This document shows, one piece after another, positions 20,701 through 26,649 of a stretch of 64,000 nucleotides of DNA. Made by a program: the position numbers and the translations under genes. This stretch comes from an uncultured Clostridia bacterium (GTDB taxonomy: Bacteria; Bacillota; Clostridia; Oscillospirales; CAG-272). The stretch is from the NCBI GenBank assembly GCA_946407735.1, contig CAMJPL010000001.1:1-64000 (forward strand). Direction: 5' to 3'. Within the stretch, counting starts at the first letter, position 1. Each line of letters begins with the position of its first letter. The notes under the pieces are model-generated. The model worked only from the letters and a program-made list of their open reading frames with translations. It had not been told where the DNA came from and did not search any database.

Positions 20701-20719
20701 GACCGAGGTCATGGCGTGA
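8747..20719 (+). CDS. Giant secreted surface protein (3,990 aa), Calx-beta and SLH domains
   Basis: The largest gene of the window. An N-terminal signal peptide (MNMKKNSIAARIVS, a hydrophobic run, cleavage near VFA-DQ, residue 32) is followed by Calx-beta-type modules (about 66-335 with an insertion, and 341-435; SYSTSDGTAEAGKQY is the clearest). A long central region without recognised domains includes amphipathic beta-rich stretches near 1518-1580 and 1705-1750. Then come a CARDB-like module (about 2598-2685), Ig-like modules (about 2960-3250), and three ~156-residue repeats starting at 3377, 3533 and 3689. The end carries SLH repeats (about 3815-3985; ITREQLAAILLRY is typical). SLH repeats usually bind pyruvylated secondary cell-wall polymer, so the protein should sit on the cell surface. 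Start ATG 8747 follows GGAGGG. Function unknown: adhesin, S-layer component or scaffold are possible. No catalytic motif seen. Confidence 0.9.
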   Translation: MNMKKNSIAARIVSALLTALIAAGAVPVNVFADQPLMPITDGGSDLSGGDQPAAQIDPDDPSWTDTYEYGTFAFGNFQADLTEGAADGWQTVMLPVYRLGGGAGRAEVTVHYEPAATKLDKDLMTYDYAASALDDIIIEAEDTDPQAYYQRLGVPLTQPSEYLLFLDETGDEELPFALSLPDVTADSYEWQICVIGESEWHTLTLEKDAVLRLSAEDFVSYDFRCVYKKDGLYYGTASFYEEPYVPYDEELPEYPAGGLPDYTPSYLPVTVENPYDPAEFILTFAENEEIKYIRVTVIDDTIPELQEMGLFSLVSHRGADIYDDNCTLTLMVTDNDGRAPSEIAFEVTDVYADQDDGKAILKVKRTGGLNYMLTVSYSTSDGTAEAGKQYVETSGQLAFLGDIDEQTIEIPLIAEAERSDELDFTVSLDAVLGGGEEELGMIVGGSASVHLTSKGALLKDQLSGGADVPEMPDAPQEHGADGDELYETPEGLNLATVMTAAEAGSDRAALYETAPLIGEVKTVTGEQNEAPDENYGVYTESDPEPVMPEAGGVRLRSFSYTPDTDPNSANYFAGYTFPGDTKKPGWSHFEVVAVDPENYRYKNDSSHHDFYSSAQNLGSLYTLDSYKKCDNGGYAKVSKGTNGLRLETTCEAHTSLVIPDGCSYFDDIMFVQHWTKFGYYKRNALYEARYIFPEAKITIGKETASWDGNCTGEEKKEGIRDLTWGTETFGSIRGGIGDYGYKRIKDYSGDITYELDTYPYTSGGDKWNPKKDYDYEVDNPPALFDLEMILSRRVFSNRTLGLKIYTANDEDVINGLSGTPEFSNLTAVSSDSPLYGALHPTVSINPATGGTVDGLIYVGSTLNVTPPAGAGGYSIKLVFLTNSKGDIVSIGGAYSVKMLWQNMTEADIKDTYTINVVMGRAQTVTLNIKNSLPQDSQGNSLTDPGSISDTWALLGSNPKATIYYTECTGPQNYLSLSNIDKLTLRFGYIGAFSGTFGGRLQYVDPIQYITEFSGLKTAQVSLKPNGTSASIYSEDYNIQGICFNQDADDTITYDGTSYDGNEIIWLKTKDFSVKELEFKFYDSSVKKYLSKMDTTIIQTQVYYDANGNGKIDGWFDRANNLFILDKDPVTNETYDRNLGFFDNKEIDEYSFAPRYNEAGQLCQYFIKVYYTMNPRCLDIPSGHSADETVRVLPAFTTSVTSEESMTNLTREQTAFRYIQAGDTRFEQKGSYSDSSAGHIMYTAAAGKLSILDIPLGGDKSPAVKVAPKQYVWTPDYKGSLMFDFDGPVPINIRKNVTLSEVSIAGESPDFSQRKEDGKVIDTYTYHSGGDAKLNGYLGSFYGNSTFAICVNEKEDLTSLADINPETVTIGTLRTLPNSDYLSLINGTDSEDTKGTTNSSGKSDMPEFEVDMGIELPSLEIGQIGLSDYLQIVMDGKSVGFTIGLPLNGYESSKVGSGPTEGEGKGFHDSNETFGDVVDFISACCGKYASGLISGKDYLKNMFAESHSKAESQSGVKVKDIEVKFSVSLAIMFEYNPIDDGYYFQSAGIAASLELQAKFTYRLTVCPIIYFYLKISAAVEVSSGFSVARKAVEGSPIPIMSRANAVADDKKPISVDETESIRFTINIGEKMRGFHVTLDGAVYMEVKAPNGKVLNSGKLSSYGEQQEIILPSEYSSKGTLTVSMTALRDTKITSLVSVIKAEDLVYWSGVKIAPELALEAGVGVGIDIAKVELYLKLSLEMELVFGAFDIETEKYAPFNMDSFDLGIAIGVNVTLVFFEFSLDAIGYYLHGEQDRNTQQTFWESHWGALNDSYEVGKKSAPMLKRGFDPLAGFDSSADGFSGYGYAADPEEQRVEIKTSQPKAYSDMYLIRSAPDEEEEAPLLRAYAPVDKNVPFQISGYGAGSGAYKLADRLTNGYSYKLIKVGDDNYIVYPRSVGGAVVNSVDATQLVMSRVVVTGSDTGLQNPVDPSSGTPFIPVDSYTSDFENTGDLDFDVYASGSVVTVLFTGYAEQAGADQLTAAQAASRTVVKKAVIDLAADTGFSVTQITDDTGRYFQPQQGDGVSVYASADSGSKALEAYLGRYADYLSAKYGVPKEELESPAPMVKYAMRAFTYQNEKASREVYGVANSLTAVDELGNKKTISLRSGETLENIEVSSVNSKTVVAYSTVSTVYTTETGITTGTMTPSTDRARIKKLCLRTFENGEWGNEIIISTVFDFDSYTSPENCGQNKDGVYEGGGCVKEVSDPYFANLQFLDASLSGGAPERIFLYEMNGNTYLINGSGLAGILGGGAASVTPLFSAAEGTEATIVSDDSGNLAAVYTSPVDGTVNNALYIAWWDTRLGQWGTGNILAMNHMQVYEDAEKYGLSESDLGKAYLGEKTDNTEYEEYLSGTDRAFAGGAKDRFVFSNVQATVDGSGKDASMFALAQGSFMSLKPSEYKVQLGNGGTETVKTFSPDGEASIGFYAVTFGAGEAGIGLGSITFVDKDFSEGAYLRGKVGFTNTGTVGIRAGAVNPAIVTLVAAGGGSSEKIAEWQLTENVPAGSGIELSFEHELSRRLTAGTVFTVMVSEDPIYAVEKFSDSVDLFEIEEKAELKFRDFSAELESVDGKYAKIDISFTAVNDGSVDADNVDVSLTYRSSDGSYAALVPASGSRIEKNGYISGSYIALGKIMSGGSVAVDGELYIPKESFITTEDFAGLGFAAELVSSADEYSLSNNIYSKNISHRTFFSVPSHISMALGNTLNLPISFTSTSQYNDITVRDVNTGEKDWESRMGVLYYDSGRGCVTAAPKDTGHGVLRLEDKATNSICAIAATVTELGSGINIYKDNDSFAFYKSDGTKITDLSVPNQDWSFRDKVAGWTGGDSEFESPMEYDLSVADKAGASVTFDTIADSVRVWFTGSITVESTLGVSRTFTKSPAEIGFGNAGGIRHTVKITANAPGTEIDKYTETYPDNADPVPPSDRGDPDIYWSRSFPDTASIENGKSLAIDCYAVDDIALAALEIRRNGIIDTAVPEKTGDGLWKISVVFTKNEKVSVTARDTAGNTAVSTVNVDWFNDIVSSGSDSEAPDAPSLSFTDDNGSPISSGKIRYIPTLVNSAPTEDGADVSAYYDKTGDFDMNGSLTKTGDNSWKAPANGYYLVRITDGEGRWSQAVAQIDQIDTEAPSIGLSVGAEKIRISAEDKDGIASVAVNGYPLAASVGEKELDLEFPISFGGRYNVEVSDMAGNTGSSSIIAEIPLSLASDPVISAENGDTIRVTVMSDNVEGGEYDEALSSPAENRYVRSAEISLTRLTPPERRMLRSSGQTWEKLDGRYEALIKESGQYAVSVRCGGETLSSDAIDVTIETVVHDHAEPDETCLDKSAEAVYKQTSYSDTRSFGHIWNEPEYTWSDDLRSVTAKAVCGNSEGHTMTETVFPGYEEVTAPGPEDAGLGRYTAVFTRQLFGTVTKDVGISPTGYTYKAPVFDWSGDGTVVVTFPAVEDPKGDFTADDESVDVTSVTEPALCEKDGFTEYTALVSFEGTVYTDKHTVVIPKKGHEWGEAEYEWSDDNSSVTATVICLRDNSHRITETAGSQYEETVPPKPEETGAGVYTAVFSDKRIPDAKKTVILPAAGYTYGDPVFDWDDEGNVTVRFPAVEDHKGDITADDGSVKVTSSSENSGCDTEGRIVYTASVSFGGKTYSDVHEVTVPAAGHRWSAPVWMWSSDLRSAVMKAVCGVCGETVSVDAVVTSETVPPGMLSPGMIVCTASAQLDGETYTTERKVIVPALASGMVLPYYPIMGETAPAGVSEPSVPEPATVESSSAEGDPDIRETVVLPFSDVKGSDSFFDDVRFVYENGIMNGVSDTGFDPGGYLTRAMLVTVLYRLEGEPDVSEGSAFDDVPEDTWYSSGVKWAAEHEIVKGYGEGRFGPGDFITREQLAAILLRYAVYRDLPVASGTAKAADIGEAAEYAAEAVNWATVTGVLKADSGRLRPAERAVRSEIAAAIHAFMTEVMA
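18875..20030 (+). repeat. Three ~156-residue tandem protein repeats
   Basis: Within the giant gene, units begin at 18875 (HIWNEPEYTWSDD), 19343 (HEWGEAEYEWSDD) and 19811 (HRWSAPVWMWSSD), exactly 468 nt apart. Each continues with a Ser-Val-Thr-Ala-type strand, and the first two also share YTAVF and FPAVED segments. Such repeats are common stalk-like modules in clostridial surface proteins. The third unit is shortened before the SLH region. Confidence 0.85.
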
Positions 20720-20806
20720 ATGATCGCGCATGAGAACAAAGCATGGAAGGAGACTGTGAAAAGATACTGAAAAACGGACAGATATTATAAATCATATACA
20801 GAAACC

Positions 20807-20831
20807 GGCCGGGAGGGATCCCGGCCTTTTT
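20807..20831 (+). terminator. Terminator of the giant surface-protein gene
   Basis: A perfect 8-bp stem GGCCGGGA/TCCCGGCC with a GGGA tetraloop, followed by TTTTT. Confidence 0.85.
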
Positions 20832-20861
20832 GTAACAATTCCGTGAACCGTGTCGATCCTC

Positions 20862-20916
20862 TTGACAACATCTGTTTATTGTGATAAACTATATATGCTG
20901 TTTATTCGGATAAACA
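20862..20916 (+). promoter_or_regulatory. Promoter with two BlaI-type operator dyads
   Basis: TTGACA (20862-20867), 17-nt spacer and TAAACT (20885-20890) form the promoter. Two dyads, TGTTTAT-TGTG-ATAAACT (20873-20890) and TGTTTAT-TCGG-ATAAACA (20899-20916), lie 26 bp apart; the first covers spacer and -10, the second the start region. The arrangement fits autorepression by the BlaI-like protein encoded immediately downstream. Confidence 0.8.
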
Positions 20917-20936
20917 AGCGGAAGGGAGTGTGGCAG

Positions 20937-21302
20937 ATGAAGGATTTTGAGCTCGGAGCCGTGCAGGAGCGGTTTGCCGACATCGTATGGGAGCACGAGC
21001 CGATCGCGTCCGGCGAGCTTGCCAGGATATGCGAGAAGGAGCTGAACTGGAAGAGACCGACGACATACACCGTGCTCCGGAAGCTCTGCGAAAAGGGGCT
21101 GCTGCAGAACAGGGACGGCACAGTCGTCTCCCTTGTCACGCGCGAGGAATTCTATTCGGCGAAGAGCGAGCAGATCATTGAGGATTCCTACAACGGCTCT
21201 CTGCCGTCGTTCGTCGCGTCGTTCATATCGAAAAAGCGGATCTCTGCCGAGGAAGCGGACGAGATACAGAGGATGATCGACGCCTTCAGGAAGGGAAAAT
21301 GA
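20937..21302 (+). CDS. BlaI/MecI-family transcriptional repressor
   Basis: 121 residues with a winged-helix N-terminal domain (FADIVWEHEPIASGELA, then WKRPTTYTVLRKLCEKGLL) and a C-terminal dimerisation helix region containing SFVASFISKKRIS, as in BlaI/MecI. The wing strand (NRDGTVVSLVTREEF) precedes the region usually cut by the sensor protease. ATG 20937 was chosen because it starts the conserved domain and has GGGAG upstream; a longer frame reaches back through the operator. It overlaps the M56 gene by 4 nt. I infer that it represses its own operon through the two dyads upstream. No beta-lactamase or penicillin-binding protein gene is adjacent, so its targets lie elsewhere or are not antibiotic-related. 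Confidence 0.88.
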   Translation: MKDFELGAVQERFADIVWEHEPIASGELARICEKELNWKRPTTYTVLRKLCEKGLLQNRDGTVVSLVTREEFYSAKSEQIIEDSYNGSLPSFVASFISKKRISAEEADEIQRMIDAFRKGK

Positions 21303-23440
21303 CCGTGAGCGCGGTGTTTATCAGGATAGTCAACATGAGCATCACGGCGGGCTGGCTGATCATGGCGGTCATCCTCGCGAGGCTTCTCCTGAGAAGGGCG
21401 CCGAGATGGATCATCTGCCTGCTCTGGGGGCTCGTCGCCGTCAGGCTGATATCTCCGTTTTCCTTTGAAAGCGTGTTCAGCCTGATCCCGAGCGCCGAGA
21501 CGATCCCGGCGGATATCGCGATGTCTCGTCTGCCCGCCGTCGATTCGGGGATCCCGGCCGTAAACGAAGCCGTCAACCCGGTCATAGCCGGATCGCTGTC
21601 TCCGGCGCTCACTGACAGCGTGAATCCTCTGCAGATCATACTCCCGCTGGCGTCGATAATATGGATCGCCGGGGCGGCGGCGATGCTGATATGCGCGCTG
21701 GCAAGCTGGCTGAAGCTAAGGCATACGGTCTCCGCCAGCCTGCCGGTCGGCGAGCGGATCTATTCCTGCGACGATGTGAAATCGCCGTTCATCCTCGGCG
21801 TGTTCAGACCGGCGATATATCTGCCGTCCTCGATGGACGATATAACGCGCGGCTATGTGATCCGGCACGAAAACGCTCATCTCAGGCGGCATGATCACTG
21901 GTGGAAGCCGCTGGGATTTATGCTTCTCTCTTTTCACTGGTTCAATCCACTTTGCTGGATCGCGTATATCCTTCTCTGCCGGGATATCGAGACGGCATGC
22001 GACGAAAAGGTCATCCGGGACATGGACAGGGAGGATATGGCGGCCTACTCTCAGGCGCTGCTCGACTGCAGCTGTCCGAGAAAACGGATCGCCGCCTGCC
22101 CGCTCGCCTTCGGCGAGGCGGGCGTAAAGGAACGGGTAAAAGGGGTGCTGAATTACAGAAAGCCGGCGTTCCGGATCATCCTGATCGCCGTGATCGCCTG
22201 CGCCGTCCTTGCCGTATGCCTGATGACGGATCCGTCGCCCGACAGACGTCTTTCCGGTAAGCTGGCCGTTTCCGTGGATATGGCTGTTATCGGGCACAAC
22301 CGCTCGCCGCAGGCAGAGGGGCGTTTTTCCGCTGTCGATTACGATGTGCTGCTGATATCGGAATCCGGAAACGAAACAACGGTGTATGCTTTTGTGCTCT
22401 ACGAGGAATACAGCTTTGACGGCAGAGACGTCAGGCCGGAATCCGGCTCTCATATCCCGGCGGCGATCACCTTTGACACGTCGGACGACGCCGATGATTC
22501 TTCGAGCTATAAAGTGATCGAATACTGGGAGCCGCGGGACGGCAGCTACTACGCGGACGACATTAGGGCGAAATTCCCGCGGACGATCCGGGGGAAAGCT
22601 CTTGACATCACAAGATCTAAAGCGGATCCCGAAAACTGCCTTCGCGCCGCGCGGGAATACTTCGGAGTGATCCCCGATAACGCCGAGCCCGATCTGTCGT
22701 TCCTGAACTACGAAAACGCCTGTTCGCTCGTCGCCGACATGACCGACGTGAGGGCGATATACTGCCCGATGACCGGAATGGACGAGGACGGCATCATAAG
22801 TCCCGGATATGTCGGCGGGGCGGAGCTGGCGAAGTATCTCGATCTCGTGTCATGGAAGGAGGCAAAGGCTCCGAAGAAGGCTCCGTCTTCACCCGGATCG
22901 ATCCAGTTCTTTATCCGGGATGATTACTCGATCACCATCTATAAGGAATCCGGTCTGGCGGGAGTGATGTTTGCGTATGACGCCCGCTGGTATAATATAA
23001 AGAGCGGGGATTACGATAAGGCCGTAGAAATGTTCTATACGAAAGCAAAAGGGATCTCCGCGCAGGGCGAGCCCGCGGCGGATATCGGGAAGCTCAGGGA
23101 AAAATACCCGGATTATTTCGATCTTGACACCTCCAAGGGGCTTGAGGTCTATGTCTGGCAGATGGGGGAGGATCACTATTCGTTCGGATTAATGTCCGGG
23201 ACGAACAGGGAAAAGACATTGGAAGAACTGATGAAGCTGAAAGGCGCCGCGGCCGCGGAGATGAAGGCGATCCTTTCATCATACGATATAAATGAAAGAG
23301 ACATCGTGATCGTTCCGTGGCAGAACCCGATATCAAGCTATCTCGGAGAACACATGATCAGCTTTGACGATGAGGAACCCGCCGCCGCGGCTAAGCACCG
23401 ACAGGATTATATCGACATGATCCGGGACATGGTGTTCTGA
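21299..23440 (+). CDS. M56-family (BlaR1/MecR1-like) membrane metalloprotease sensor
   Basis: 713 residues. The N-terminal part has several membrane helices and a cytoplasmic zinc-protease site, RHENAHLRRHDHW (HExxH near residue 190) with the second-ligand region ETACDEKVI. A further helix near residues 280-300 leads into a large extracellular region. In BlaR1/MecR1 this outer part is a penicillin-binding domain; here no SxxK or KTG motif is evident. Instead there are two unfamiliar modules, one with VIEYWEPRDGSYYADDI and one with YVWQMGEDHYSFGLM. The sensed ligand is therefore unknown. ATGA overlap with the BlaI-like gene shows a classic sensor-repressor pair in which proteolysis relieves repression. 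The gene ends before a strong terminator at 23469. Confidence 0.87.
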   Translation: MTVSAVFIRIVNMSITAGWLIMAVILARLLLRRAPRWIICLLWGLVAVRLISPFSFESVFSLIPSAETIPADIAMSRLPAVDSGIPAVNEAVNPVIAGSLSPALTDSVNPLQIILPLASIIWIAGAAAMLICALASWLKLRHTVSASLPVGERIYSCDDVKSPFILGVFRPAIYLPSSMDDITRGYVIRHENAHLRRHDHWWKPLGFMLLSFHWFNPLCWIAYILLCRDIETACDEKVIRDMDREDMAAYSQALLDCSCPRKRIAACPLAFGEAGVKERVKGVLNYRKPAFRIILIAVIACAVLAVCLMTDPSPDRRLSGKLAVSVDMAVIGHNRSPQAEGRFSAVDYDVLLISESGNETTVYAFVLYEEYSFDGRDVRPESGSHIPAAITFDTSDDADDSSSYKVIEYWEPRDGSYYADDIRAKFPRTIRGKALDITRSKADPENCLRAAREYFGVIPDNAEPDLSFLNYENACSLVADMTDVRAIYCPMTGMDEDGIISPGYVGGAELAKYLDLVSWKEAKAPKKAPSSPGSIQFFIRDDYSITIYKESGLAGVMFAYDARWYNIKSGDYDKAVEMFYTKAKGISAQGEPAADIGKLREKYPDYFDLDTSKGLEVYVWQMGEDHYSFGLMSGTNREKTLEELMKLKGAAAAEMKAILSSYDINERDIVIVPWQNPISSYLGEHMISFDDEEPAAAAKHRQDYIDMIRDMVF

Positions 23441-23468
23441 TTTGCGCTATTTATCGCGCCTCGGATCC

Positions 23469-23500
23469 GGCCGCTCCTTACGGAGCGGCCCTCTTTTTTT
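23469..23500 (+). terminator. Terminator of the BlaI/M56 operon
   Basis: A perfect 9-bp stem GGCCGCTCC/GGAGCGGCC with a TTAC loop, followed by CTC and then T7. Confidence 0.85.
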
Positions 23501-23616
23501 CATTGTTTACACGTAAAGTGTGGAATTTGCGCGGCATTTGAGATATAATTTATGGAGTTCCGAAAACATGCGCCGGGCGGGAATGCCGAGGCGAAGGGCG
23601 GACAGAGGTAAATACA

Positions 23617-25803
23617 TTGAGAAAATTCAAAAATCTGGTCATAGGCGGTATCGAGACGAAGGTCGTCAACCTTATCCTTATCTCGGTGCTGCTGGTGGCC
23701 GGAGTTTTCCTTGCTTCGATGCTGACGCAGAACAGCATGCTCTCCTCGCTCGCGTCAGAGACGAGCGAAAAACAGATCTCGTCGATGACCGGGATCACGA
23801 CGTCGGTGATAGACAGGGTCATCGTCGAGAACATGGACCGTCTTACCGGCATGCAGGCCGAGATGACGGACGAGATGTTCCGCGATCTCGGCACGCGGGT
23901 GCGCATGATCGGAGACTACGCAAAAAAGCTTCTCTCCGATCCGGACGGCGCTCCGGCGGCGGAGTGGCACAGACCGGACGCCTCCCGCGACGGCGAGCTG
24001 TTCGTTAAGGCGCTGTTCGCCGAGGGGCTGGATGAAGCCGCCGTCGGCGGCAGGCTCGGCGTCATAGCCAATATGACCGATTTCATGCTCTCTCTCTGCG
24101 AGGCGTACGACGCCGACAATATCTGGTTCACTCTGCCGGAGGGCGCGACACTGATGGCGGACACCGTCCCCGGCAACTGGGTGAACGCCGACGGCTCGTA
24201 TGTCGCCTACAACGCGACCGAGCGGTACTGGTACACTCAGGCGGTGCGGGAGAAAAAGCTCGTCTTCTCCGACGTAGAGTTCGATCACCGCACGGGCGAG
24301 CTCTGCGTCACCTGCGCTATGCCGGTCTACGGCGGCGACGGTACGCTTCTCGGCGTCGCCGGCGGCGATATCTTCCTCGCCGATATGCAGAGGACGATAA
24401 CCGAGTCGGCCCAAAACGGCGGATTCCTTGTCGTCGTCAACAATTCCGGGCACGTCATAATATCTCCTGAGGATCAGGGGATCTTTCAGGCGATGAACTC
24501 GTCGGAAGCCGCGGATCTGCGCGAGTCTGACAACGCCGGGCTCTCTTCGCTCGTCTCCGACGCGATGAAGGGCAAGACCGATGTGCGCAGGATAACTCTT
24601 CCGGACGGCGGCTACTACATGATAGGCGTCCCGATGGAAACGGTCGGATGGACGCTTATCGCGGCATACAGCGAGGCTTATGCCGGCGAGCCCGCCCGGA
24701 TGCTTCAGGACGATTATCAGAAGATACAGCTGGAAGCCGAAAGCGCCTACGCCGAAAAGCTCTCGCGGGGGAAGATCATGCTGCGGATCGTTCTGTTCTC
24801 CCTGCTCGTGCTGATCCTGATCGGCGCCGTCATCCTCGGCAAGCGGATCGTAAAGCCGCTCAACAGGATCACAAAGCGCATATCGGAGCTGAGTGAGAGC
24901 AATCTCGAATTCAAAATGGAGGACGCCTACCGCACCAGCGACGAGGTGGAGGAGCTGGCTCAGTCGTTCGCGTCGATCTCCCACAAGACGGTCGAATACA
25001 TGGATACCATACGGACCGTCACCGCCGAGAAGGAGCGAATCGGAGCCGAGCTTTCGCTCGCGACACAGATACAGGCGGCGATGCTGCCGCATATCGTCCC
25101 CGCCTTCCCCGACCGCAAGGACTTTGACATCATCGGCAGCATGGATCCGGCGAAGGAGGTCGGCGGCGATTTCTACGACTACTTCCTCATCGACGACGAT
25201 CACCTGTGCATGGTCATAGCCGACGTGTCGGGCAAGGGAGTCCCGGCCGCGCTGTTCATGATGGCGAGCAAGATCATTATACAGAGCGTCGCCATGCTCG
25301 GAGGCTCTCCCGGGCAGATCCTTACAAGGACGAATGAGGCCATCTGCTCGAGCAACGAGGCGCAGATGTTCGTGACGGTATGGGTCGGTACTCTGGAACT
25401 CTCCACCGGGAAGCTGACCTGCGCGAACGCCGGACACGAATATCCGGTGTTCAAGAAGCCCGACGGCAGCTTCGAGCTGTTCAAGGACAAGCACGGATTC
25501 GTCATCGGCGGCATGGAGGGCGTGAAGTACCGCGAATACGAGCTGACGCTCGAGCCGGGATCCAAGGTCTTCGTCTATACCGACGGCGTGCCGGAGGCGA
25601 CGAACGCCTCGCAGGAGCTGTTCGGCACCGATCGGATGATGAGCGCGCTGAACGCGCATCCCGACGCCGAGCCGATGGAGATTCTGAAAAACGTGAGGAA
25701 GGCCGTCGACGGCTTCGTCCTCGACGCCGAGCAGTTCGACGATCTGACGATGCTCTGCCTTGAGTACAAGGGACCGGTCGGCGGAGAACACGAAAAAACC
25801 TGA
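23617..25803 (+). CDS. dCache-HAMP-SpoIIE (PP2C) membrane phosphatase, RsbU-like
   Basis: 728 residues: a membrane helix (about 15-37), an extracellular dCache sensor domain (about 55-345; TERYWYTQAV and MPVYGGDGTLLGVAGGDI are typical), a second helix (about 387-408), a HAMP linker (KRIVKPLNRITKRISELS), and a C-terminal SpoIIE/PP2C phosphatase (about 490-720; EVGGDFYDYF, ADVSGKGVPAALFM, VFVYTDGVPEA). Such proteins dephosphorylate anti-anti-sigma (STAS) proteins in response to an external ligand and so activate a partner-switching sigma factor. No STAS or RsbW-like gene is nearby. The start is TTG at 23617, with AGAGG 8 nt upstream. The gene is monocistronic, between two terminators. Confidence 0.9.
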   Translation: MRKFKNLVIGGIETKVVNLILISVLLVAGVFLASMLTQNSMLSSLASETSEKQISSMTGITTSVIDRVIVENMDRLTGMQAEMTDEMFRDLGTRVRMIGDYAKKLLSDPDGAPAAEWHRPDASRDGELFVKALFAEGLDEAAVGGRLGVIANMTDFMLSLCEAYDADNIWFTLPEGATLMADTVPGNWVNADGSYVAYNATERYWYTQAVREKKLVFSDVEFDHRTGELCVTCAMPVYGGDGTLLGVAGGDIFLADMQRTITESAQNGGFLVVVNNSGHVIISPEDQGIFQAMNSSEAADLRESDNAGLSSLVSDAMKGKTDVRRITLPDGGYYMIGVPMETVGWTLIAAYSEAYAGEPARMLQDDYQKIQLEAESAYAEKLSRGKIMLRIVLFSLLVLILIGAVILGKRIVKPLNRITKRISELSESNLEFKMEDAYRTSDEVEELAQSFASISHKTVEYMDTIRTVTAEKERIGAELSLATQIQAAMLPHIVPAFPDRKDFDIIGSMDPAKEVGGDFYDYFLIDDDHLCMVIADVSGKGVPAALFMMASKIIIQSVAMLGGSPGQILTRTNEAICSSNEAQMFVTVWVGTLELSTGKLTCANAGHEYPVFKKPDGSFELFKDKHGFVIGGMEGVKYREYELTLEPGSKVFVYTDGVPEATNASQELFGTDRMMSALNAHPDAEPMEILKNVRKAVDGFVLDAEQFDDLTMLCLEYKGPVGGEHEKT

Positions 25804-25814
25804 CGCCGCATTAT

Positions 25815-25848
25815 AGCGCCGTCTCCCGTGTGAGACGGCGCTGTTTTT
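25815..25848 (+). terminator. Terminator of the SpoIIE-type gene
   Basis: A perfect 11-bp stem AGCGCCGTCTC/GAGACGGCGCT with a 6-nt loop, followed by G and T5. Confidence 0.87.
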
Positions 25849-25919
25849 CATGCCGCGAAGCCCGGATTCCGGCGACAATCGTCCCGCACATTGAAAAATG
25901 TAAACTTTTTCTCACCGTA

Positions 25920-25970
25920 TTGACACCGTGTCAGCGATGTGGTATAATAATCACGCTGACACGGTGTCAG
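25920..25970 (+). promoter_or_regulatory. Promoter and paired operators of the TetR operon
   Basis: TTGACA (25920-25925), 17-nt spacer, TATAAT (25943-25948). Two near-identical palindromes, TGACAC-C-GTGTCA (25921-25933, covering the -35) and CTGACACGGTGTCAG (25956-25970, just past the -10), flank the core promoter 36 bp apart. This is the expected geometry for autorepression by the adjacent TetR-family protein. Confidence 0.88.
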
Positions 25971-25995
25971 TATAATACTGACGGAGGCAACGCTT

Positions 25996-26619
25996 ATGAT
26001 AAAGGGCACGCCTGAGCTGATAGCCGGGCGGCGCGAGGAGATCGTGAACGCCTGCGAGAAGCTTTATCGGACGATGAGCTTCAGGGACATCACGCTAAAG
26101 GAGATAGGAAGGGAAGTGACGTTCTCCCGCCCGACGATATACAACTATTTCCGCACGAAGGAGGAGATATTCCTCGCGCTGTTTGAAAGAGAATACGACC
26201 GCTGGAACGCCGATCTTGAGAAGATACTCGGCCTTCCCGCGCCGATGGAAAAGACGGAGCTCGCCGACACCGTGGCGAAATCACTCGAGAAGCGGACGCA
26301 GCTGCTCAAGCTGCTCTCGATGAACAACTTCGATATGGAAGAGAACAGCCGCGAGGAGCTGCTCACGTCCTTCAAGAGAGCGTACGGCAGGTCGATGGAA
26401 AATATCCGCGCGATACTGCGAAGGTTCTGCCCCGGGATGAGCGGTGAAAGGATCGGGAACGTCATCTACGTCTTCTTCCCCTTCATGTTCGGCATCTATC
26501 CGTACACCGCCGTTACGGAAAAGCAGAAAAACGCCATGAAAAACGCCGGGGTGGCGTACACATATCAGTCCGTTTACGACATAACATACAGCTGTCTTAT
26601 CGGTCTTCTCGGCATATGA
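25996..26619 (+). CDS. TetR/AcrR-family transcriptional regulator
   Basis: 207 residues with an N-terminal TetR helix-turn-helix (DITLKEIGREVTFSRPTIYNYF, about residues 28-50, followed by RTKEEIFLALF) and a helical ligand-binding and dimerisation domain for the rest. A GGAGG Shine-Dalgarno precedes ATG 25996. The protein most likely binds the two TGACAC-type palindromes in its own promoter and controls the downstream run (26650-29837), which encodes redox-type enzymes. The inducer is unknown; the C-terminal domain carries unusual aromatic-rich stretches (YVFFPFMFGIYPY) that may line a hydrophobic ligand pocket. Confidence 0.88.
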   Translation: MIKGTPELIAGRREEIVNACEKLYRTMSFRDITLKEIGREVTFSRPTIYNYFRTKEEIFLALFEREYDRWNADLEKILGLPAPMEKTELADTVAKSLEKRTQLLKLLSMNNFDMEENSREELLTSFKRAYGRSMENIRAILRRFCPGMSGERIGNVIYVFFPFMFGIYPYTAVTEKQKNAMKNAGVAYTYQSVYDITYSCLIGLLGI

Positions 26620-26649
26620 CGGCCGACACGATGAAAGGATGCGTGACAA

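Noticed and set aside
23755-25878. 707-codon open frame antisense to the SpoIIE-type phosphatase gene
   Set aside because: It mirrors the codon bias of the real gene; its protein is Arg/His/Leu-rich without domains, while the plus strand encodes dCache, HAMP and SpoIIE motifs.
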